Shown piece after piece: positions 52,751 to 61,328 of a stretch of DNA of 64,000 nucleotides. The position numbers and the translations under genes were made by a program. Numbering within the stretch: the stretch's first letter is position 1; every line of letters starts with the position of its first letter. The notes below the pieces were generated by a model. It searched no databases. It was given only the letters and a program-made list of their open reading frames with translations, and had not been told where the DNA came from. The DNA comes from Natronomonas gomsonensis (GTDB taxonomy: Archaea; Halobacteriota; Halobacteria; Halobacteriales; Haloarculaceae): assembly GCF_024300825.1 (NCBI RefSeq), contig NZ_CP101323.1, positions 2,046,001 to 2,110,000 of the forward strand, given 5' to 3'.

Positions 52751-52771
52751 GTCGAGCACGAACGAACGGTG

Positions 52772-53530
52772 ATGAGTGGGCCAACGAACCTCGAGGTGGA
52801 CCTCCACGTCCACAGCGAGGCCTCATACGACGGCCACGAGCCGGTGGAGTTGATACTGGAACACGCCGCCGACATCGACCTCGACGCCGTGGTCATCACC
52901 GACCACGATGTCATCGGTGCCTCACTCGAAGCCGCCGAACGCGCCCGCGAGTACGGGCTCATCGGCATTCCCGGCGCCGAAATATCGACGGCCCACGGCC
53001 ATCTGCTGGGCATCGGCATCGAGGAACTCCCCGAACGTGGCCGGCCGATGGGCGAAACCATCGAGGAGGTCCGCGAGTTGGGCGGCGTCGCCGTCGTTCC
53101 ACACCCCTTCCAGCGCACCCGCCACGGCATCCGCAAGCGCCGACTGAAACGGCTCGACCCAGACGCAATCGAGACGTTCAACGCGTGGCTGTTCACCGGC
53201 TACCGGAACCGCCGTGCGCGGCGCTACGCCCGTCGCTACGGCTACCCATCCGTCGGCGGCAGCGACGCCCACTCGCTTTTGACCGTCGGGCGCGCCTACA
53301 CCGAAATCCGCGTCGACCAGCCCATCCCCGACATCGAGAGCGACGACGTGGTCGCGGCCATCCGTTCGGGCGACACCGCCATCCAAGGGCAACGAGCGTC
53401 GCTGAAACGCTCTACCGGCCACTACGCCAAGGCGGCCGGGCGGAAAACCGCGTGGGGCGCCAAGACGGCGGCCAAGAAGAGTTCCAACGGCGCACAGTGG
53501 GCCGTGACGACCGCGATTCCCTTCCTGTGA
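52772..53530 (+). CDS. PHP-domain phosphoesterase
   Basis: This is a 252-residue polymerase-and-histidinol-phosphatase (PHP) fold metalloenzyme. Metal ligands are visible in DLHVHSEASYD (His12, His14), ITDHD, GAEIS, VVPHPF and GGSDAH, so a trinuclear site appears complete. The substrate could be a nucleotide, a sugar phosphate or the 3' end of nucleic acid. The last 50 residues form a basic, low-complexity tail (Lys/Ala/Ser) of unknown role. It is divergent from the PhoU-TrkA_C gene and lies 44 bases before the CorA pair. Confidence 0.87.
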   Translation: MSGPTNLEVDLHVHSEASYDGHEPVELILEHAADIDLDAVVITDHDVIGASLEAAERAREYGLIGIPGAEISTAHGHLLGIGIEELPERGRPMGETIEEVRELGGVAVVPHPFQRTRHGIRKRRLKRLDPDAIETFNAWLFTGYRNRRARRYARRYGYPSVGGSDAHSLLTVGRAYTEIRVDQPIPDIESDDVVAAIRSGDTAIQGQRASLKRSTGHYAKAAGRKTAWGAKTAAKKSSNGAQWAVTTAIPFL

Positions 53531-53574
53531 GAGGCTGAGGAACGCTTTTGGTCGGCCGCCGAGAGGGGCGTGAT

Positions 53575-53745
53575 ATGGATTCACTCGCGACCCTCGGACC
53601 GCTGCTCGTGGTCGTCGGGGTGGCGGGGTACGTCGTCGGTATCGCCACCCCCTATCCGGGTCGGTCGTTCGCGCTGACGGCGCTGATGGTTGGAGTTACG
53701 CTGCTGGTGGTCCGACCCCCCTCGGCAGCGGGAGGGGCGCCGTGA
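53575..53745 (+). CDS. Two-helix membrane microprotein coupled to corA
   Basis: This is a 56-residue membrane protein with two hydrophobic helices (about 4-22 and 30-47) separated by a short TPYPGRS loop. Its stop overlaps the GTG start of corA (GTGA), implying translational coupling. The ATG at 53575 was chosen because the hydrophobic core begins there. It may be an accessory subunit or small regulator of CorA, as small membrane proteins are for some bacterial Mg2+ transporters; this is inference. Confidence 0.65.
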   Translation: MDSLATLGPLLVVVGVAGYVVGIATPYPGRSFALTALMVGVTLLVVRPPSAAGGAP

Positions 53746-54722
53746 CCGTCAGCGCCGTCGTCTACAGCGAGGCAGGTATCGAGGAGTACGACGACCTCGC
53801 GGCCGCGAAGGCCGCCGAGGGGACGACGTGGGTGCGAGTCCACGAGGCCGACGACGACGAAATTTCGGCCGTCGCCGACACCTTCGACATCCACCGCCTC
53901 GCTGTAGACGACGTGGTCAACGAGGTGCGGCCGAAAACCGAAGAGTTCGCGGCGTACACGTTCGTCCTCGTCAAAACCGCGGAGTTGACCCGCGGGGAGA
54001 CGACCTTCGATGAGGAGATTCGCGAGGACCCCGTCGGGGTGTTCTTCGGCACCGACTGGGTACTCACGCTTGCGCCGCGTGCGGACGACCCCATCGGTCG
54101 GGTGTGGAACGCGGTCGTCCGGGGGGACGAACGACTCCTCCAGCGCGGCCCCGACTTCACCGCCTACCGAATCATCGACGTAATCGTCGACGAGTACTTC
54201 ACCTTACTCGACCGTATCGGCGACGGCATCGAAGCCATCGAGGAGGAGGTGCTCACGACGACAGATATCGAGGTACTGGAGGCCATCAACACCGTTCGCC
54301 GGGACCTGCTGTCGTTTCGGAAACTGGCGTGGCCGACCCGGGAGGCGCTGTCGGTGCTGGCCCGCGGCGACTCCGGCTACGTCGGTGAGGCGACCGAGAA
54401 GTACTTCCGGGACGTGTACGACCACCTCGTCCACGTCGTCGACCTCGTCGAAACCTACCGTGACCTCGTCTCCGGCGCCCGCGACATCTACCTCAACACC
54501 CTCTCACAGTCCAGCAACGAGGTCATGAAGGTGCTGACGGTCATCGCGACGGTCTTCCTCCCGCTGACGTTCATCGCCGGCGTCTACGGGATGAACTTCA
54601 GTGGCGGCCCCTACAACATGCCGGAGTTGGGCTGGACGTTCGGCTATCCCGCGGTGATGCTCGGCATGGCGCTGGTCGGCCTCGTGATGGTGTGGGCGTT
54701 CCGCGAGCGCGGCTATGTCTGA
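53742..54722 (+). CDS. corA: Magnesium/cobalt transport protein CorA
   Basis: This is a 326-residue CorA channel subunit. A large cytoplasmic domain with a long helix (about 1-260) precedes two C-terminal membrane helices; the signature YGMNF selectivity loop follows the first. Length is typical and the pentameric funnel architecture is expected. The GTG start is inside the stop of a two-helix microprotein gene. CorA mediates Mg2+ (and Co2+/Ni2+) influx. With the split MgtE genes 4 kb upstream it makes this a divalent-cation region. A strong inverted repeat 19 bases after the stop may terminate transcription. Confidence 0.94.
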   Translation: MTVSAVVYSEAGIEEYDDLAAAKAAEGTTWVRVHEADDDEISAVADTFDIHRLAVDDVVNEVRPKTEEFAAYTFVLVKTAELTRGETTFDEEIREDPVGVFFGTDWVLTLAPRADDPIGRVWNAVVRGDERLLQRGPDFTAYRIIDVIVDEYFTLLDRIGDGIEAIEEEVLTTTDIEVLEAINTVRRDLLSFRKLAWPTREALSVLARGDSGYVGEATEKYFRDVYDHLVHVVDLVETYRDLVSGARDIYLNTLSQSSNEVMKVLTVIATVFLPLTFIAGVYGMNFSGGPYNMPELGWTFGYPAVMLGMALVGLVMVWAFRERGYV

Positions 54723-54740
54723 GTTCGAGCAAAACGAATC

Positions 54741-54760
54741 CCTCCTGATTTTTCAGGAGG
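54741..54760. terminator. Perfect 8-bp hairpin downstream of corA
   Basis: CCTCCTGA, TTTT loop, TCAGGAGG form a perfect 8-bp stem, followed by TTTCG. It lies 19 bases after the corA stop and about 45 bases before the TATA-like element of the next gene. It resembles a factor-independent terminator or an mRNA 3'-end stabiliser, although the T-run is short. Confidence 0.55.
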
Positions 54761-54805
54761 TTTCGTGCGTCAAACCGCAACACGGGAGTCGAATTATAAC
54801 GCCGC

Positions 54806-54815
54806 TTTTTTATAC
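54806..54815 (+). promoter_or_regulatory. TATA-like element of the TSUP permease
   Basis: TTTTTTATAC lies 28-37 bases before the GTG at 54843. It supports that start and a leaderless or very short-leader transcript. Confidence 0.55.
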
Positions 54816-54842
54816 TCATGTCCCCCACCCTCGGCAACTCCA

Positions 54843-55937
54843 GTGACCCGCTCGTTGTCCCAAGATTCAGTCGTCAAGAGGTTTCTGAAGTATCAGCACG
54901 TCCTCGTGTTCCTCGCGCCGGTCGTGTTCGTCGCGTTCGTCTTCACGATGGCGCCGACCGAAACCGCGAATCCGGGGGCCGATTACTGGCTCGAATACTG
55001 GTGGCTGTTCCCCTTCTTCCTTCTGGGAGCCACCATCGTCAACACCGTCGGCATCAGCGGTGCGGCGCTGTTCGTACCGTTCCTCATCTTCATCTTCCCG
55101 GTGTTGGCTGGCCACTCGCTGGACGCCGAAACCATCGTCAAGGTCGGCCTCATCAGCGAGTCGTTCGGCCTCTCCAGTTCCGCCCTGGCGTTCATTTCGT
55201 ACGGACTGGTCGACCGCCGACTGGCCGCCTCGCTCGTCGCCGGCGCGCTGCCGTTCGTCATCGGCGGCGCCTTCCTGTCGTTTTTCATCCCCGAAGCGCT
55301 GTTCCAGTTCCTTCTGGCGGTGCTTCTGATACTGTCGTCGTACATCCTGTTCAGAGCCGACATCGGCCACGAGGAACCCGGCGCTGATGCCGAACCGCAG
55401 GCAGCGACCGACGGTGGGACCACCGGCGCACTTCCCGACGACGCGGCGAAACTCGGCCCCGCCGGCGTCGTCACCAGCGACGAGGGCAACGTCACCCGCG
55501 TCGACCGCGACGGCAACGACTACCGCTACGACCGCGGTGGCTACCTCGAACGGTTCGCCGTCTACGGCTTCGGCGGTGTCTTTCAGGGGCTGGCCGGCTT
55601 CGGCATCGGCGAAATCGGCATCGTCTCGATGCTCCGGTCGTCGATTCCGGTCCGCGTCGCCATCGGCACCAACCACATCGTCGTCGCGACGACGGCCATC
55701 GTCGCGTCGCTGACCCACGTCTTCGGCGGCGGCCTGGTCGGCGGCCACAGCATGAACCTCGCATTGACGCCGTGGAACATGGTCATCTTCACCGTCCCGG
55801 CGACGGTAATCGGCGGCCAGATAGCACCTTACGTCGCCGCCGCCCTCGATACGGACACGCTGAAACGCTTCGTCGCCTTCGTGTTCGCGGTCATCGCGAC
55901 CGCGCTGTTCGTCCTCGTCGGACAAGCGGTGCTGTAG
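54843..55937 (+). CDS. TSUP-family permease (TauE/SafE type)
   Basis: This is a 364-residue membrane protein with about eight to nine helices in two homologous halves, separated by a long acidic hydrophilic loop (about 175-235). Each half has the TSUP glycine-rich entry: NTVGISGAALFVPFLIF and QGLAGFGIGEIGIVSMLRSS. Family members export or import sulfite, sulfoacetate, taurine-derived or other sulfur or carboxylate anions. The GTG start at 54843 is supported by a TATA-like element; an ATG at 54818 is out of frame. Neighbouring genes give no substrate. Confidence 0.85.
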   Translation: MTRSLSQDSVVKRFLKYQHVLVFLAPVVFVAFVFTMAPTETANPGADYWLEYWWLFPFFLLGATIVNTVGISGAALFVPFLIFIFPVLAGHSLDAETIVKVGLISESFGLSSSALAFISYGLVDRRLAASLVAGALPFVIGGAFLSFFIPEALFQFLLAVLLILSSYILFRADIGHEEPGADAEPQAATDGGTTGALPDDAAKLGPAGVVTSDEGNVTRVDRDGNDYRYDRGGYLERFAVYGFGGVFQGLAGFGIGEIGIVSMLRSSIPVRVAIGTNHIVVATTAIVASLTHVFGGGLVGGHSMNLALTPWNMVIFTVPATVIGGQIAPYVAAALDTDTLKRFVAFVFAVIATALFVLVGQAVL

Positions 55938-55996
55938 GCCGCGGCCGCTCCCGCCGCGAGGCCTGTGCTTTTGTCCGTTGAGCGCCGAGTCGCCGT

Positions 55997-56629
55997 ATGA
56001 GCGAAACCCAGTCCACGGAAGCCGTCACGGTGTACGCCGACTACGTCTGCCCGTTCTGCTATCTCGGCTACGCCTCCTTCGACCAGTACCGAGAGGCCCG
56101 CGACGAGTCGCTGGACACCGACTGGCACCCCTTCGATTTGCGCGCCAGCAAGCGCCGCGCCGACGGAACCATCGACCACTCCGTCGACGACGGGAAGGAC
56201 GAATCCTACTTCGAGGAGGCGAAAAAGAACGTCCGCCGACTCGCCGACCGCTACGGCGTCGAGATGGAGTTGGACCTCAGCCGGGAGGTCGATTCCTACG
56301 ACGCCCAGCGAGTCGCGTTCCGCGCCCGCGAGGACCACCCCGAGGCCTTCGAGGCGTTCCACCGCGGCGTCTTCGATGCACTGTGGGAAGAGGGCCGTGA
56401 CATCGGCGATGGTGATGTGCTCGAAGACATCGCTACCGAAGCGGGACTGCCGGCCGGCTACGTCGAATCGGTCCTCGACGACGAGGCCAGCGCCGAAGAA
56501 CTGGAATCCGCCTTCGAGGCCGCCCAACAGCGCGGCATCACGGGCGTGCCGACGTTCGTCTCCGACGACCACGCGGCCCGCGGTGCGGTTCCGCCGGAGC
56601 AACTGAAGCGACTCGTCGAAGGCGTCTAA
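55997..56629 (+). CDS. DsbA-family (FrnE-like) thiol oxidoreductase
   Basis: This is a 210-residue thioredoxin-fold protein of the DsbA/FrnE/2-hydroxychromene isomerase group. The active site is Cys18-Pro-Phe-Cys21 directly after the first strand (YADYVCPFCYLG), and the cis-Pro loop is GITGVPTFV. There is no signal peptide, so it is cytoplasmic. FrnE-like proteins act in disulfide chemistry and oxidative-stress tolerance. It converges on and overlaps by 4 bases the end of a peroxiredoxin gene. Confidence 0.9.
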   Translation: MSETQSTEAVTVYADYVCPFCYLGYASFDQYREARDESLDTDWHPFDLRASKRRADGTIDHSVDDGKDESYFEEAKKNVRRLADRYGVEMELDLSREVDSYDAQRVAFRAREDHPEAFEAFHRGVFDALWEEGRDIGDGDVLEDIATEAGLPAGYVESVLDDEASAEELESAFEAAQQRGITGVPTFVSDDHAARGAVPPEQLKRLVEGV

Positions 56630-57072
56630 CTGACGTATTTTTCGCGCGTCTCGGTCAACACTTCGCGGGCGTGCCCGGAGGGGTCGGCCATCTCGGGGTC
56701 GTAGACGGCGACGACCTCGCCGCCGGCGAGGACGAACGTCAGTCGGTCCGTATAGCCCTCGGAGGTGTCGAGGCCGAACGCCTCGGCGACCGCGCCGTCG
56801 GTGTCGGCGAGCAACTCGAAGTCGATGCCTTCCTCGTCGGCGAAGTCGGCGTGGGTATCGACGTCGTCCATCGAGACGCCGTAGACGGTGATGCCGGAGT
56901 CGCGGAACTCCGGGAGGGCGTCCTGAAAGTCGTTGGCTTCGATGGTACAGCCGCCGGTGAAGTCCTTCGGGTAGAAGTACACCACCGTCGGCTCCTCGAA
57001 GTCGGGAGAGACCGACTCGCCGCGTTGGTTCGGTGCGCTGACTGCCGGTGCCGAATCGCCGGGTTCGAGCAT
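56626..57072 (-). CDS. bcp: Peroxiredoxin (Bcp/PrxQ type)
   Basis: This is a 148-residue AhpC/TSA-fold peroxidase that reduces hydroperoxides. The peroxidatic cysteine is Cys42 in PKDFTGGCTIEA, with the Thr and Gly positions of the active site close to the PxxxTxxC pattern (usual Pro replaced by Gly41). No other cysteine is present, so it must use an external resolving thiol; the CxxC oxidoreductase encoded convergently is a possible partner, though not shown. The ATG at 57072 begins the conserved domain, and the upstream open frame is not coding in character. Confidence 0.9.
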   Translation of the reverse strand: MLEPGDSAPAVSAPNQRGESVSPDFEEPTVVYFYPKDFTGGCTIEANDFQDALPEFRDSGITVYGVSMDDVDTHADFADEEGIDFELLADTDGAVAEAFGLDTSEGYTDRLTFVLAGGEVVAVYDPEMADPSGHAREVLTETREKYVS

Positions 57073-57230
57073 AGCGGCCGTTCGAGAGCCGTCGGTAAAC
57101 GCGTTCGGGTCGCGGACGCGGCATCTCGTCCCGCCAGAGAAGAAACCATGAACTTGGTTCGAGTTCCCACGTATAACTCTCCACACATAGACGGCGTAAC
57201 ACATTGGTCGAACAGTACGCGTGGGACGGT

Positions 57231-59726
57231 ATGGTAGACGACGAACGAACGAGCATCCACCGACGGACGCTTCTACGGGCGGCGGCAGCGGGGGCCGGTG
57301 TGGGGCTGACTGGCGCCGGCACCGTGGTAGGGACGGACGGGCCGACGAACGACGCGCTACGGCGGGCGAACACACAAGCAGCACGGGGGCCGCGGTACGT
57401 CCTCGATTATCAGGACGAGTTCAGCGAGACCCTCCGACGGACCATCGAGACGTTCCCCGGAATCGAGCAGTGTGTCTACCCGAACGCCGACCGCGAAATC
57501 TACGGCCCGACGGACGTGAACGCCCAGACCGCAAACGGCGGATTGGCCGTGGCGTTCAACGACCGCGGGACGATGACGGTGTGTAAGTGGCCAAACCCGT
57601 CGTACTACGACCACGTGAAGTACTTCGCGGAGGACCGAAGCGCCGACCATTACGGCGCGGCCCCAAACGAGGGCGCGTTTCTCGGCCTCGCGGTCGAGAC
57701 AACGGAGGGAACGGAGACGGCGTGGCTTCGGGAGTGGGAGACGACCCAACATCACCCCGAGGGACTGACCGACGTGGTGGTGACCGAACACCGTTCGGAC
57801 CACTTCGGACTGACCGTCACCGTCGAGGACGTCGTCGACGCTGACGAGGACGTGTTGGTCAGGGACGTGACCGTCGAACGGGACGACGATTCGCCGGTCG
57901 AGAAAGCACGCCTCCTCGCCTTCGAGAACCTCTCGTTGAACGTCTCGAAACTCCCCTTCCTGCCGGTGACCGACGCCTGTCTGGAGGAGGGTAATGCGGA
58001 TTTCGCCACCTACGACCGCGCTGTTGACGCCATCGTCCACGCCAGACAGGGTGTCGACGTCTCGACGGGCGAGCAAGCAAGCGTCGCCGTCGGCATGGGC
58101 TTTCGGGAACCGAGCACCGACCACCAGGTCGGTGGCGACGCCTTCGAGTCGGCCTCGACGCCCGACGAGGTCGCCCTCGATGCCGGGAGTGCGGTATTCG
58201 AGGGGGTGGAGGAGGTGCCCGAAAGCGGCCCGCTGACCGGCGCCGTCGGTGGCCTCCGGGAGGCGACGTACGGGAACGCCCTTGCTCGGGACGCCTATCT
58301 CGATGCCACCGAGTCCGTCGAGTTGGCCGGCAACGACAGTTACCTCGGGCAGACGACGGGCGTCCTCTCCCGGGTGCTGTCCTTCGAGGGCGATACGGCG
58401 ACTGCGACGGTGTACTTCGCCGCCGGAGCCAACGCCGCCGTCGTCGGCGAACGTCTCGGGTCGGCGCGAGAGCGAGACCCGGCCGCGATTCGAGCCGAGA
58501 AGCGGGCGTGGCTCGAAGGGGTTCTGTCGGACGCACCGATGCCCGACACCGACGACGAGGATATCCTCGCGCTGTGTCGGCGTGCGCTGGTGACGCTGGC
58601 GACGACGTACGACCCCGACTCGGGCACCATCGTCGCTTCCATCGCCACGCAGTCGCCCTACGGCGAGGACTGGCCTCGCGACGGGGCGTACTTCAATCAC
58701 CTCCTGGAGGCCATCGGCCGCCACGATTGGGTCGAGAAGCACAACCGCTTCTACGTCGAGAATCAACAATCCGTCGAGAACCCGCAACTACCCGACCTCG
58801 TGCCGCCGGGCAACTGGGCGATGAACTACTACGCCGACGGCGTCCCCGGCGGGCCGATACCGTACGAAATCGACGAGACGGGTTACGGCATCTGGACGCT
58901 GTGGGACCACTACGACGCCACCGGCGACGAGGCGTACCTCCGGGAGGTGTATCCGGCCATCAAGCGGGCGGCCGACTACCTCGTCGACTGTGCGGACCCC
59001 GAAACCGGCCTCCACTGTCCGGCCTGGGAGGACGACCGGCCGATGCCACAACAGACCGCCGTCGGCGCCCTCACCGTCTGGCTGGGCCTCGACAGCGCGC
59101 GGAAGGCCGCCGACGCGCTCGGTCGAAGCGAAGACCGGACCCGATGGACGGTCCGCCGGAACGAACTCGCCGAGGGCATCGAGGCGGAATGTTACGACGA
59201 GGCCACCGGCTACGGCGCGAAAGCCGGATTCACCTTCGCCGAGACGGTGTGGCCCGTCGGCTACCGTCCGGAGGTCGGGTCGGGAGACGGAACGCTCGAC
59301 CATCCGCGTATCGAGAACACCCTCGACCGGGAATGGGCGGAACTGGAGACCACCTTCGCCGAGCCCGAAGCGGGCGAACGCGACGGGGGACTCTACGAGT
59401 CGAAGGGGCTGCTCGCGTTGGCGAAGGCCCGACGGACCGAGGAACCGGGCAGTATCGACGACGTTCGGAATGGACTTCGGTGGGTCGCGACCGAACACGC
59501 CACCGAAGGAACACACGTCCTCGGGGAGGTGTGGATGGCCGAGGAGAACGACGACGGCGAACGGGAAATCGTCTCCGCCGTCTCACAGCCCCACGTCTGG
59601 GAGCAGAGCCTGTTCTACCTGGCGGCGCTGGAGGCTTGGCCGCCGGAGGGACTCGAGTTCGACGCCGATTCGCTGGGCGGCGTCATCGAGGCGCTTCGGG
59701 AGCGAAACGCCCCGGGTCAGTCGTAA
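57231..59726 (+). CDS. Glycoside hydrolase family 15 glucoamylase, Tat-exported
   Basis: This is an 831-residue enzyme with an N-terminal Tat signal (HRRTLLRAAAAG, Arg11-Arg12, then a hydrophobic stretch). Tat export is the rule for secreted haloarchaeal enzymes. An N-terminal beta-sandwich domain (about 60-400) precedes the (alpha/alpha)6 catalytic barrel with SPYGEDWPRDGAYF and the acidic CPAWEDDRPM, typical of archaeal-type GH15. The likely reaction is release of glucose from starch, maltodextrin or related alpha-glucans; trehalose or dextran are alternatives in this family. The ATG at 57231 was chosen because the Tat motif follows closely. The 3' end overlaps the convergent SDR gene by 10 bases. 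Confidence 0.88.
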   Translation: MVDDERTSIHRRTLLRAAAAGAGVGLTGAGTVVGTDGPTNDALRRANTQAARGPRYVLDYQDEFSETLRRTIETFPGIEQCVYPNADREIYGPTDVNAQTANGGLAVAFNDRGTMTVCKWPNPSYYDHVKYFAEDRSADHYGAAPNEGAFLGLAVETTEGTETAWLREWETTQHHPEGLTDVVVTEHRSDHFGLTVTVEDVVDADEDVLVRDVTVERDDDSPVEKARLLAFENLSLNVSKLPFLPVTDACLEEGNADFATYDRAVDAIVHARQGVDVSTGEQASVAVGMGFREPSTDHQVGGDAFESASTPDEVALDAGSAVFEGVEEVPESGPLTGAVGGLREATYGNALARDAYLDATESVELAGNDSYLGQTTGVLSRVLSFEGDTATATVYFAAGANAAVVGERLGSARERDPAAIRAEKRAWLEGVLSDAPMPDTDDEDILALCRRALVTLATTYDPDSGTIVASIATQSPYGEDWPRDGAYFNHLLEAIGRHDWVEKHNRFYVENQQSVENPQLPDLVPPGNWAMNYYADGVPGGPIPYEIDETGYGIWTLWDHYDATGDEAYLREVYPAIKRAADYLVDCADPETGLHCPAWEDDRPMPQQTAVGALTVWLGLDSARKAADALGRSEDRTRWTVRRNELAEGIEAECYDEATGYGAKAGFTFAETVWPVGYRPEVGSGDGTLDHPRIENTLDREWAELETTFAEPEAGERDGGLYESKGLLALAKARRTEEPGSIDDVRNGLRWVATEHATEGTHVLGEVWMAEENDDGEREIVSAVSQPHVWEQSLFYLAALEAWPPEGLEFDADSLGGVIEALRERNAPGQS

Positions 59727-60628
59727 CTGACACCCGTCAGTTCCTCGGAGACCGACCACAGCCGTTCGGCGGTGTCCTCGTCGTAGGAACGCTTGCTGGA
59801 GCGTTGGGTCTCGGGCGCGCCGCGCATGTTCTTGAAACCGCCGGGGCCGACGTAGTCGCCGCCCTCGACATCCTCGGCGGTCGCGGCGTACAGCATCGGC
59901 AGCGCGCCCGCCTCGGCCGACTGGGCGAAGATGCGGTTTGCGAGTGCCATCGCCGCGAGTTTGAGCCGCGACCCCTCCTGTTCGGGGCCGCGACGCTGGA
60001 GGTTCGTCGCCGCGTAGCCGGGGTGACAGCCGACGCTCGTCAGTTCGTCGCCGTAGCGGCGGTCGAGTTCGTAGGCGAAGAGCAGATTCGCGAGTTTGCT
60101 CTGGGCGTAGGCGCCCCACTTGTCGTAGTCGTCGGTACTCTGTAGGTCCTCGAAGTCGATTTCCCCGTTCGCGTGGATGCCGCTGGACTGGGTGACGACC
60201 CGTGGGTCGGGCGCCGCCCGGAGGGAATCGAGCAACAGACCCGTCAGCGCGAAGTGGCCGAGGTGGTTGACGCCGAACTGCGTCTCGAATCCGTCGGCCG
60301 TTTCGCTGCGTGGAATCGCCATCACGCCGGCGTTGTTGCACAGAACATCGATACGACCGAGGTCGGCGACCGAATCGGCGAAGGCTCGAATCGAGTCGAG
60401 GTCCGCGAGGTCGAGTGCCTCGACGGTCAGCGACGCACCAGGGGCCTCCTCGCGAATCTCCTCGCGTGCGTCCGCTGCTGCGTCAACGTCCCGGCAGGCC
60501 ATCACGACGTGGGCGCCCTCCCTGGCGAATGCGCGGGTCGCTTCGAGACCGAGGCCACTGTTTGCCCCTGTTACGACGACGGTTCGACCCGACAACTCCG
60601 GCATGTCTTCGAGCGTCCAGTTCGGCAT
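59717..60628 (-). CDS. Short-chain dehydrogenase/reductase
   Basis: This is a 303-residue Rossmann-fold SDR of the retinol-dehydrogenase/WWOX-like group. The cofactor motif is TGANSGLG, followed by NNAGVM, the catalytic Ser in TQSSGIH, and YAQSK. An Arg in MACRD after the second strand suggests NADP preference. Substrate unknown; proteins of this type reduce many carbonyls. It overlaps the glucoamylase 3' end convergently by 10 bases. Length is normal. Confidence 0.9.
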   Translation of the reverse strand: MPNWTLEDMPELSGRTVVVTGANSGLGLEATRAFAREGAHVVMACRDVDAAADAREEIREEAPGASLTVEALDLADLDSIRAFADSVADLGRIDVLCNNAGVMAIPRSETADGFETQFGVNHLGHFALTGLLLDSLRAAPDPRVVTQSSGIHANGEIDFEDLQSTDDYDKWGAYAQSKLANLLFAYELDRRYGDELTSVGCHPGYAATNLQRRGPEQEGSRLKLAAMALANRIFAQSAEAGALPMLYAATAEDVEGGDYVGPGGFKNMRGAPETQRSSKRSYDEDTAERLWSVSEELTGVSYD

Positions 60629-60691
60629 ACTGGTAGAACCGGCGGGAGCGACATACGTGTTCGGTCATCGTCCAACGAAAATTTAGTTGAA

Positions 60692-60700
60692 TATTTATAC
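60692..60700 (+). promoter_or_regulatory. TATA-like element of the secreted-protein gene
   Basis: TATTTATAC, flanked by GTTG and CAAC as a short inverted repeat, lies about 54-62 bases before the ATG at 60754. Transcription would start near 60725, giving a leader of roughly 30 bases. Confidence 0.5.
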
Positions 60701-60753
60701 AACCGTACATCGTCGGCAGAACGCAGATTTGTGGGGCGACGGGATGACCGTCC

Positions 60754-61260
60754 ATGCGACCGAACAGTACACGAGTGCTGCTTGTGACCGCGGTGTTGTG
60801 TCTCGCAGCCGTCGCCTTCGTCGGCGTCGGCGCCGCCGCAGAGGACCCGACCGATGGAACGACAATCGACGTGAACATCGACGTTGACGCAGACGGCGAG
60901 GGCGGCGACGGGAGCGTCGTCTGTACCGGTGCGGTGACCGACCACGACTGCGACAAAAGCGGCGAACTCGACGCCGGCCCGACGAGCGTCGAGTACGACG
61001 GCTTCAACGACGACAGCCTCGACGAGCGGTCCTCTGCCTTCGGCGACACCTTCGTCGTGACGGCCGGCAACGAGTCGGCGACAGTCGGCTTCACCTGTGA
61101 ACTCGGCCTCGAACCGTCCGCGGAGAACCCCTGTCCGGTCGAGGCTTCCCAAGGTGACACCACCGAAGACGGCGACGAGCCGAGCAACGACGAATCCCAC
61201 CCAAGCGAGAACGGCGAAGGTGACGGAAACGCACCCGAACACGCAAACGGCCCGCAGTAA
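60754..61260 (+). CDS. Secreted acidic protein with four cysteines
   Basis: This is a 168-residue protein with an N-terminal Sec-type signal (LLVTAVLCLAAVAFVGVGAAA, cleavage near residue 28). The mature part is very acidic, with four cysteines in two groups (VVCTG and DHDCDK; FTCELG and NPCPVE) that could form two disulfides. The C-terminal 40 residues are a Glu/Asp/Gly/Asn-rich low-complexity tail. No domain is recognised. It lies 68 bases before an ABC-transporter pair on the same strand and may be expressed separately. Function unknown. Confidence 0.7.
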   Translation: MRPNSTRVLLVTAVLCLAAVAFVGVGAAAEDPTDGTTIDVNIDVDADGEGGDGSVVCTGAVTDHDCDKSGELDAGPTSVEYDGFNDDSLDERSSAFGDTFVVTAGNESATVGFTCELGLEPSAENPCPVEASQGDTTEDGDEPSNDESHPSENGEGDGNAPEHANGPQ

Positions 61261-61328
61261 CGCATCGGCCGACTCACCGAACTGAACCGCCGCAGGGTAT
61301 AGGCCCCCTCGCGTCGAAGCCGCCACGA

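Noticed and set aside
57204-57231. An in-frame upstream start for the glucoamylase
   Set aside because: It would place nine extra residues before the Tat motif without improving the signal. The ATG at 57231 gives a normal n-region.
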